From Bryoerythrophyllum caledonicum (lineage: Eukaryota; Streptophyta; Bryopsida; Pottiales; Pottiaceae), in NCBI GenBank assembly GCA_963971425.1, contig OZ020518.1, positions 9,651,989-9,715,988 on the forward strand: a stretch of 64,000 bases of DNA, in the 5' to 3' direction. This document shows positions 56,770 through 64,000 of the stretch, in pieces (within the stretch, counting starts at the first letter, position 1; each line of letters opens with the position of its first letter). The translations under genes and the position numbers were made by a program. Below the pieces are notes generated by a model, which worked only from the letters and a program-made list of their open reading frames with translations, was not told where the DNA came from and searched no databases.

Positions 56770-57185
56770 TCATGATAGTATTTGAACCCCAATTCCTTCC
56801 ACAATGTTTTTGAATATTTTGCACCCTTCATATTTCTCTTTGATTTTTCTTGCAAGGAACTAACATTGTATATCAAATTTTTGCAAAAAATTTGATCCTA
56901 AACTAATGCTCGAAATTTACATCATAAAAATTCAAAGAGAGATGATCCACAAAACACATGGAAGAGAAAAAAAAACCTTGTTTTTGCTTCAAACTGTATA
57001 ATCTATCAATCCGTACCGTCAACTTTCATGAAATTTTGAACGCATGTTATTCTAAACGTATTGTTGAGGATGTCACGGTTAAAGTAGAGCTTCAAGCTAT
57101 TTTTTCCCTCATTTCTTTTTGCACAAAGTAAATGTACATTTTTTATAAGAAATACTCAAAGAATTTTAGGGGTTCAGCTTGCAAA
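56770..57185 (+). repeat. Dispersed repeat C, copy 4
   Basis: Diverged copy with TTTGAACCCCAATTCCTTCC, AAGGAACTAAC, ATCTATCAATCCGTACCGTC and TTTTAGGGGTTCA in the family order. Confidence 0.5.
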
Positions 57186-57914
57186 AAGAAACTTATTGAA
57201 AATGTAACTATAGGAAGTTTTTTTCCAACTTATAAGAGATGATGTGGTCAAAATTTTGTGAAATTTAACCACTTGAATTGAAAGATGATCGCAGTCAAGG
57301 TAAACATAATAAACCCCATAAAGTGCACTTAGGTCCGCAGGGGTTAAACTTATATGGCTCAAGAGTAAGATGAGTTTAGATTCTTGTTACAAATTTTTTG
57401 CCAATAGTGTTTCCAACAATAACTAGTAGTGTGGTCTTTTGACGAAAACAATAAAAACAATTATTCTAAATAACCATTGTTTTTTCCTTGAACACATAAT
57501 TAATTTCAATCAATAGTAGTAGCATCATAGGTGCAAGAGTGATATTCCATATAACATGTTTATCGATATGAAATTGCATGGATATATACAAATTTTGATG
57601 GTGGTTGGTTTTCCAAATATATCTTGCTTAACATGTAAATTTTGGAATACATGTCATTGCCATATCTAACTATGGAAGATCTAGACATTACCTTTTGCCA
57701 CTAGGACTGTGTCACTGTACCCGTACCTTTTATTAAAATGCGGCACTATTGGGCTATTCCATAATTCTATCGTGGCATTCTAAAAATAAAAAAGTGGTCC
57801 ACATCCAATGATTTAAGCTTATGAGCTCGACCTTGTAGTATATTTCTAAATTTTGAGATCTCAATAATAAGTGCTTTTGAAGGCTTTCACGCTCTTCTTT
57901 TTGACATGCTCATT
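57186..57914. other. No gene recognised
   Basis: AT-rich sequence with no convincing frame or structure. Confidence 0.4.
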
Positions 57915-58060
57915 CCAAGATGGTATGGCAATAGTCCATTGGATAACTAATGGATGCGTTAAATGCGGATGAATTCTTCCAATGGAGTACTTCATCCATT
58001 TAAAAGTCGTTGGTTCTTTGTCGGATTCTCAGATGCCATACCATTCCGAAATTGGCAATA
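57915..58060. repeat. Hairpin element, copy 3
   Basis: Outer arms GATGGTATGGCAA and, after the apex, GATGCCATACCATTC are inverted. Inner arms TTAAATGCGGATGAA and TTCATCCATTTAAA flank an ATGGAGTAC apex. The overall match is to 54476-54630, including GTCxTTxGTxCTTTGTCGGATT right of the apex. Confidence 0.7.
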
Positions 58061-58680
58061 TAATGTCAAGAGCATTGTGTATCAAAAATATGGATTTTCA
58101 TATGAACGAGGAGGTCCGATTCTATCGGTCCAACACTTCATCTTTTAACTTCTGCGTTTTTTTTTTGATTCCAAGTGTGTTTAGAAAGTTCAATCCAGGT
58201 TCAAACCCCCAACTTCCAATTCTATCTGAAACACGAACATTGCCACCCCAAAATGGTGTAGAGTTTGAAAATATTTTAAGACATTTCTAAGGTAATTACA
58301 TTGTTTGTAGAACATTATCGACATTATGATTTTGGAAAGTATCGTTAAACACTTGCACCTTTCTCCAAGTTCCAAATTCACTACATACATCTTTGCAAAA
58401 ATAATTACTCCTTTCAAATGTAATGTTGGAGACGTTAGAATGCATAAAATTTTCTCATTCCACATATCCACTTATACAAAACAGAATCAATCAAGTTTAT
58501 TTAAAAATGGATAACATACAATGTATATTCTTTGTTTACATTGACATGGCCGCAATGTAGAAATAAACATCCACTAAAAGATCTTAAAAAACGACCTTCA
58601 GAATTTACAGAATAGTGTTCATGCACCAAGACATTATCCACATAGACTACATAACAATGTGCCCATGTACAATTAATCTT
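58061..58680. other. No gene recognised
   Basis: Short frames on both strands have no known domain. The first 60 bases continue the flank shared with hairpin copy 2. Confidence 0.4.
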
Positions 58681-59020
58681 CATCTAAGTTAGTATCATGT
58701 CTTGGACTTTGTCCAGCCTCACTTGAGATCACTCAGGCTGTCCGATGGCGGACGGACTTGGCCATAATGCTCGATCGGACGGCCGCGCGGTCGGCACCAT
58801 CAATCGTAGCCATTCGATCACTCTTATCCATGGCCGTTCGATTGCGGACGCACTTGACCGCGCTCGCCTAATTGGACGGTCTCGCTCCGCCCGATGCCGA
58901 TCGAACATCCTTGATCAATCGACTTGAGATCAGTCGGTCGGCACTTGGTGGTCAACCGCCATGCCGTCCGCCCCTAAAGCTTTGCGGATGGCCACCACGC
59001 CACCAAGCCTCAAATTTTAG
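58680..59020. repeat. GC-rich island dense in CGGACGG-like words, island 2
   Basis: Same word usage as 54080-54440 (GGCGGACGGAC, ATCGGACGG, GTCGGTCGGC, CCGTCCGC) on both strands. No gene. Confidence 0.6.
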
Positions 59021-59329
59021 CAACTCCCTCCCCTCCCCTCCATTTCTCTCTGCTCTTTGGCAACACAAAAGTGATTTACAACTTTTCTTTTTTGGGTAGT
59101 TTCACATTGCACGTGCAGTCTAAATAAGGAGAAAGAGTCACATGCATTATTAGTCAGAGCAATGTTTGGAAGATTTTATGCAAATACAATTGGATATTCC
59201 ATTCCAAATATCTTATGTGCTTGAAAACATATGAAGAATAGAATTTGTGAACAGTGGTTCTACTTAAAATAGACTACATAAGAAATGTTGATTCATTTTC
59301 TTTCTTTACCAACCACAAGCATATTGGAA
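59021..59329. other. AT-rich spacer between GC islands
   Basis: No feature recognised. Confidence 0.4.
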
Positions 59330-59880
59330 TGGCCGACTGCCAGGCCGTCCGTACGGCGGTCGGCCACCCGCCGTCCGCTCGGCGATTGATTTTTGCCATT
59401 TGGACGTCCCCCTGCCGTCCGCCTTGCCAACCGCACATCGTTCGGTCCTTGGGCGTTTGCTCCACGGACTGCAAAGCCGACCACCGTTCGGTCGGCCCTT
59501 GGGCGTCCGCCCGGCCGACGGCTTGGCCGACCGAAGTGCGGACGACCCTTAGGCATCCACTGCGCGCTTTATACCGTTGAAAGCGTATTTTCAAGACGCT
59601 TTTAACGATATTCAAAAACTCCCCAAAATGAAGGAGTTATGTCCAAAAACCTGTGCGGACAGCTAGGCAGTCAGCCGCGCGGACGGAATGGCCGTCCGCA
59701 GCGCGGTCGCCTCCAGCGGTGGACGCCCGGCACCGTCTGCTGAGCGGTCGGCTGAGGTAGCGGACGGCTATTTACGCCCGGGTAAATTGACCAAAGTCGT
59801 TATGTCACTGGACGTCGTCATGGGGCCGAGGACGTCCTCTGTCCAGACGACCGGACGTCATGGACGTCGACCGTCCTGAC
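59330..59880. repeat. GC-rich islands 3 and 4
   Basis: Two dense blocks (59330-59580 and 59645-59880). The first repeats a phrase of the type GTTCGGTC-CTTGGGCGT or GGTCGGCCCTTGGGCGTCCG three times, about 45-65 bp apart. The second has CCGCGCGGACGG, GGCCGTCCGC and GACGTC words. All open frames over them come from composition. Confidence 0.6.
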
Positions 59881-60023
59881 AACTTTGCTTGGTGCCGAGG
59901 TTTGGGACGGTTAGAAAGGCATTCTAACCCTTGGCGCCATTGGAACTGGATCCTCTTGAGGCATTTTGTAATTGGCCTGGCTACATAAATTTTAGCCACG
60001 CAATTCTTGTCAAGGTTATTGAC

Positions 60024-60584
60024 ATGAATGATCCAGTTTTCCCTTCCATTCCCGGTATGGCCATGGTCCGGGACATGGTGGTGAATGGGGACCTTGTGAA
60101 TATATATGTGTGTCCAAGTCTAATCGCATACTTCCAGTTGTTGCTTGCTAACTATTGGTTGGGAAAGAGATTCTCTCAAGATGGATTTAACCTTTCAAAT
60201 TCCAACCTGGGGGACTCAGAAAGTGAAGGTGGAGGCAATGGCATAGGAAGTGGGGGTGGCTCAAAAGGTGAAGGTAGAACTAACTCAAGCAGTGGAGATA
60301 CTTTTGGTGGTGGAGGCAAGAGTTTGAGTAGCGGCATTACAAGTTGGAATCCCATAGATGGAAAGAGTGGTTTGACTCACTCCACCAGGGTAAAGATGAC
60401 GATGATCCAAGAGCATGAATGGTTTTTGCAAGCCCAAATCATGGATGGAGAGCTTGACGTAGAGGGATTTGGAGACCCAGTCCCTTGTTTTTTATCTCTG
60501 CTAACAAAGAACATGCTCAAAGAGTTATCGGATGTCAAGAATGAAGACAACTTCCCATACGAACTTGCGCCAACTAATGTGTAG
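60024..60584 (+). CDS. Unrecognised 186-residue Gly/Ser-rich open frame
   Basis: The first ATG at 60024 opens MNDPVFPSIPGMAMV; the frame is open back to a stop at 59925 and ends at 60582-60584. Residues about 1-55 look folded and hydrophobic (LIAYFQLLLANYWLGK). Residues about 60-115 are a Gly/Ser/Asn linker. The last third has a charged, amphipathic stretch (LLTKNMLKELSDVKNEDN). No domain, signal peptide or neighbour indicates a role. It follows the GC islands and could be an exon of a larger gene or a transposon-borne frame. Confidence that it is a real coding region is low to moderate because it is intact but isolated. Confidence 0.35.
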   Translation: MNDPVFPSIPGMAMVRDMVVNGDLVNIYVCPSLIAYFQLLLANYWLGKRFSQDGFNLSNSNLGDSESEGGGNGIGSGGGSKGEGRTNSSSGDTFGGGGKSLSSGITSWNPIDGKSGLTHSTRVKMTMIQEHEWFLQAQIMDGELDVEGFGDPVPCFLSLLTKNMLKELSDVKNEDNFPYELAPTNV

Positions 60585-60734
60585 TTACCCAACAACTCAC
60601 AAGTATACTCATTTAGACTTATCAATCAAAAACTGGATTTCAAAGTTTGGAAACTTACAATTAAACACATGTGAGCCGCAGCAGCAACGAGGATCGGGCC
60701 TGTGCTGACAAGGAGGTTGAGTGCGGCCTAGTTA

Positions 60735-60944
60735 TTAAGCGAGTTGTCTTCGAAGGTTTGGAGTGACGTGAGCTGCAGCGGTTCTCTTTGTTGAGGTGGA
60801 TTTCGGGAGGAGCAGCCGGGACCGTAGGCGAGGCAGCCGTAGAACGCCACTCTGAGACGAAGGCCGTTTGGCGGTTGGGGCGAGCGAGGACACCATCGGC
60901 CTCGGAGAAGGCGCGATGTCAATGGTGCCGGAGCTGCTTAGCAC
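60735..60944 (-). other. GC-rich minus frame resembling a transit-peptide exon
   Basis: An open frame of 69 residues (starting MLSSSGTIDIAPSPRPMV) is rich in Ser, Arg, Pro and Ala and poor in acidic residues, as in plastid transit peptides. It lies in an isolated GC-rich patch. It stops at 60735 with no visible continuation, so it may be a lone first exon, a gene remnant, or chance. Confidence 0.22.
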
Positions 60945-62786
60945 TAAGGCGTTTGTAAATGATGGTTCTTGTGAATTTGTTTCTTTTCTTGTTTAAGTGT
61001 TCTGGTGGGACGATAGTGGAGGTAGTGATGGCGGCCTTGGTGTTGCAGAAGCACTGCTTGAACTAATCTGGGAAGACTCTATTAATTGAGTTGCTCATTC
61101 TTGTTGCGGTGTGGAATTTGATAGATTGGCAGTAGGTTTTGTTGTAGTTGTGACGGTGGCTTAAAATCGTATGCACAAGTGCTGTCAAATTGTGTTGTGA
61201 GTTAAGCTTTAATCAAATATTTGTGAAAACCAAAATAGCCTTTTGTGTGTATGTATTATACTATAATGTGGTGTCAAAATCGTGGTTGACTGTGCTTGTT
61301 AGTTGTGATTGTGTTGAGTGTTGGTATCATAAGAATTAGAGTCGAGTAACTTGTGAATTGACCCAAGTTGTGAGAAAAAAATCCAATTTCAATTTACCTT
61401 GGTTAATTTGGAGTTACTTAGGGTTTAAGTTAAATGATTGTGGATAAGGTTAATTATTAGAGTTAAAAGTAGAACGGAGATCCCAAATGCAGTGTAGTAT
61501 AAACTCCCTATTTCCATTTTATGAGCTAATTGTTTTGTGTACACAAGGCACACAAAAATATATTCCTCTTTTTGAATATGAGTCGGTTCAGGTTTCCTTC
61601 TTTTCGCATTTTTGTTTTTCATGTTTATTTATTTAGTTATTAGATTATTTATTTCATATGTAGTATGTTTGCCCTTCTATTTGCTCTTTCCAAGATTTTT
61701 GTACTAGTTCTTTTGCTCTACAGTATTACATGAACGTCTTTTCTCGATGTTAATTTCTATGGTCTTTGTTATACAGAAGTTGTCACTTTTCCATCGTCGT
61801 GTACAACATATTTCTCACAGTACATGTTGAAAAAGATTATATTGCATGTTTAAATTGCACCACAGTACTAGCTTTGGTATTTTCCTTTATAAATATAATT
61901 CATGATTAACGAAATTTAAGATTCCATCGGCCAATTAAAAAAAACCCCTCTTTTTAGAGTTTCTACAGTAAGACCACAACTTTATCTTGATGGCATATTT
62001 ACAAATTTTGTATATAACGAGCTTAAGTTTTATTTTGTTGGCATGTCCAAATCAGAACGTTCTTCAGTTCTCCATTACCGCGGAGGGATTGAGGTCACTA
62101 CCAGATACTTTTTCCACTGAAGCACATCATTGCAATATCAACAACAATTAAGGTCCGTCTCTACACTCTTTTTCAATTATCAGATATTTATATGTTGGCA
62201 TATCTTTAACCTTTAAGGTCTATGGAGACCATAAATACAGCCACTTATTTACTCTTAAAATACAAATTCTTTTTGCAAATTTTTGCAAGATATTGACCTT
62301 TGGATGGAAGATTCTTCAACTAGCATCTTTCATTTCAAGGTCATTTCAATATCTCAATCTTATCATGATCAAATACGACACCATACATGTAGTATACAAC
62401 AATTTTTACACATGTGACCTTCTAGGTCATATACATAGACAACACCATATTGCAACCCAAATGTGGCTCTCAGACCTAGGTGGATTAGATGTTCCTAGGT
62501 TTAGAGTAGATGATAAAAAAACCCGAGCTTTGTCTAATCATCAAATTCATTGTTCTTCTACGTGCACCATTTTATCTTTGCGGAATTCCCTAAGGATTAC
62601 AATCTATGCACTATTTTCCTCTAAATTCCATTGTCCTATTTTCTTCTAAATGGAGTTCCAAGGGTTGCTAAGATTTTGAGAGTTTGATGCACGATAAAAA
62701 TCCCTGGAAACGATCTGGTTAGGTGGACTCGCTTAAGGTTAACCTCGGTTAACTTTGAGAATTACGAACCACTAGACTACAACAGT
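60945..62786. other. AT-rich intergenic DNA, no gene recognised
   Basis: About 1.8 kb without a domain-bearing frame. A plus frame at 62293-62649 (118 codons) is AT-rich and unrecognised. Confidence 0.45.
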
Positions 62787-63640
62787 GCCATTAAGATGAA
62801 GGCCCACCTCCGCAAAGAAGTTCTTGCCACCAAAATATAGAAATTTAAGTTTAGCTCGCAGCCAACCTACATTAGAATTTTCTTGAGTACACAAGATACC
62901 GCACCTAGTGGTCACTTTTGCCACCTCCTAGCCGAACGAATTCTTTTCTTGAACACAATGGTTCAGAAATAGTGGGTCTTACCTTGACATTACATGGATA
63001 TCACCTCGACAAATCTCTTGAATTTTCCAAATTCTTTGGACACTCTCCATTTTGAATCAACTATGTACAAAAGTGACCATTGTGTATGATAGTGCCCCCA
63101 AACGTGACTCTTGTATCTTGAAAATGAATGGTTGAACTAAAAGTCAAATGCAAGAATAGTGGGCGGCAAAAGAGAGGGTAAAATAAACATGTCAAGGAGA
63201 TAAAAGAACAAACAAGCCTATCAATTTATGGCATCATCCATGGAAGAAATATTGGTAATACTAACTTTAAATAGAGTTTTCTTGCCAAGCACATTCCTTG
63301 CAACGGCACTGTTCCTCTTGGATCTCCTGGTGTAAGAAATAATTAGGATCAAAAGTTTCACAAAGAAAGAATTTTTGTTTTTAACATCTAAAGGACTATT
63401 TCCCCGAAGGAAAGTTTTTCATTTCAAGCAGATTCCTATGGTCTCAATTCTGATTTAACATTTTTAAAATTTTTGTGAAGATGCGGCATAGTACTAGCTT
63501 TGTCGGAAAATATAGATTTTTGTACACTTGCCCTTGAGAAGAAAAAGTTTTGCTATTCTAATGCAAACTTGGAGATTCCTAGCAGCTCCAAACCTTTGCA
63601 GTAAGTTTCCATTGGCATCAAGATTTTCTATACAGATAAA
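62787..63640. repeat. Dispersed repeat D, copy 2 (empty site for the 277-bp MITE)
   Basis: Matches 31785-32930 almost base for base over long runs. At about 63430 it reads AGATTCCTATGGTCTC without interruption where copy 1 carries the MITE, so it preserves the pre-insertion state. Confidence 0.8.
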
Positions 63641-64000
63641 TGACATCATTTTCTTAGGTCTTTTCAAAAGCAACAAATTTAGTCATTAGTGTAAAAAAAC
63701 ATTTTTATCCCAAGTCAAACATTTCCACTTATTGTTGGCCAAGGTACCAAAAAACTTCTTCTTCTCCACATAAAAACTAGAGATCTTAAATTTTTTACCT
63801 TATGTTTTCCTACAACAAGATGTGGTGTAAGCTACTACCGTTTGGATTTAAATTCTAAAACATATCAAGTTCACTAAAAAATTATAATGTGAATTGGCAA
63901 TTTTTGAATCTCCACTCCTTGCACAATTGTTTTGAAAATGCTAGACCCCTTTTCTACCTCAAAAAGTTGGTTTACAAGGAACTCATATAAAGCTTAACAT
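63641..64000 (+). repeat. End of repeat B followed by repeat C, running off the window
   Basis: 63645-63790 matches the end of repeat B (GGCCAAGGTACCAAAAAACTTC, then CTTCTCCACATAAAAACTAG). 63875-64000 matches the start of repeat C. The order D-B-C here suggests one composite element longer than 1.2 kb, cut by the window edge. Confidence 0.6.

Noticed and set aside
58190-58215. B-box-like GGTTCAAACCC as a tRNA gene
   Set aside because: No acceptor, D-arm or A box at a proper distance.
59254-59615. Long open frames on both strands over the GC islands
   Set aside because: Opposite-strand frames of similar length arise from the CCGTCCG/GGTCGGC vocabulary, which lacks stop codons. No domain or conserved start.

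Overview
The window looks like nuclear DNA of a land plant. It holds a plant-type thioredoxin h gene, a fragment of the chloroplast SRP receptor cpFtsY, the 5' exons of a MYND-containing ubiquitin protease of the UBP15/16 type, and a ZF-HD/mini-zinc-finger-like reading frame, all in a very repeat-rich, mostly AT-rich background. Plain GT-AG introns rule out a prokaryote. The lineage within land plants is not fixed by the sequence. A Tc1-type (DD34E) transposon and a LINE tail with a restriction-like endonuclease are unusual for a typical flowering plant and hint at a non-angiosperm, but that is inference.

Layout. 1-5.2 kb: a decayed Mutator-like (MULE) transposase on + with its own intron and SWIM finger, and weak minus-strand reading frames at its 5' side. 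6.0-7.6 kb: a broken minus-strand reading frame of unknown family. 9.3-12 kb: dispersed repeats and a 5'-truncated LINE tail (RNase H, CCHC knuckle, restriction-like endonuclease). 14.3-16.7 kb: UBP-type gene exons 1-2 on minus, with a four-unit tandem repeat beyond the promoter. 17.4-18.0 kb: a second LINE tail whose 3' end has two hairpins and a (CTT)6 tail. 20.5-27.7 kb: a 7.2-kb element with long terminal inverted repeats and a 9-bp target duplication; it carries duplicated BTB-gene fragments and a foldback array of about 65-bp palindrome-cored units. 29.0-30.9 kb: the thioredoxin h gene, the one gene that looks fully intact.

31.4-37.2 kb: dispersed repeats, three MITE-like elements with visible terminal repeats, and a Tc1 element split by a solo LTR. 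37.9-39.2 kb: repeats, then the ZF-HD/MIF-like frame. 40.6-41.1 kb: the last exons of cpFtsY as a frameshifted fragment. 41.1-43.8 kb: AT-rich DNA with no visible gene. 45.1-53.6 kb: two old, broken Ty3/gypsy copies facing each other across an assembly gap. 53.8-60.6 kb: a possible RNase H fragment, GC-rich islands dense in CGGACGG-like motifs, LTR-like and hairpin elements, and an unrecognised Gly/Ser-rich frame. 60.6-64 kb: repeats, including a second copy of the repeat seen at 31.8 kb.

The genes do not form a pathway. The window is mainly a record of nested transposition (LTR into Tc1, MITE into a repeat, gene capture inside a MULE-like element) with one housekeeping gene preserved. The best candidates for undescribed biology are the LINE with an RNase H-CCHC-endonuclease tail, the foldback array of palindromic units inside the BTB-carrying element, and a three-member hairpin family whose apex is conserved while its arms diverge.
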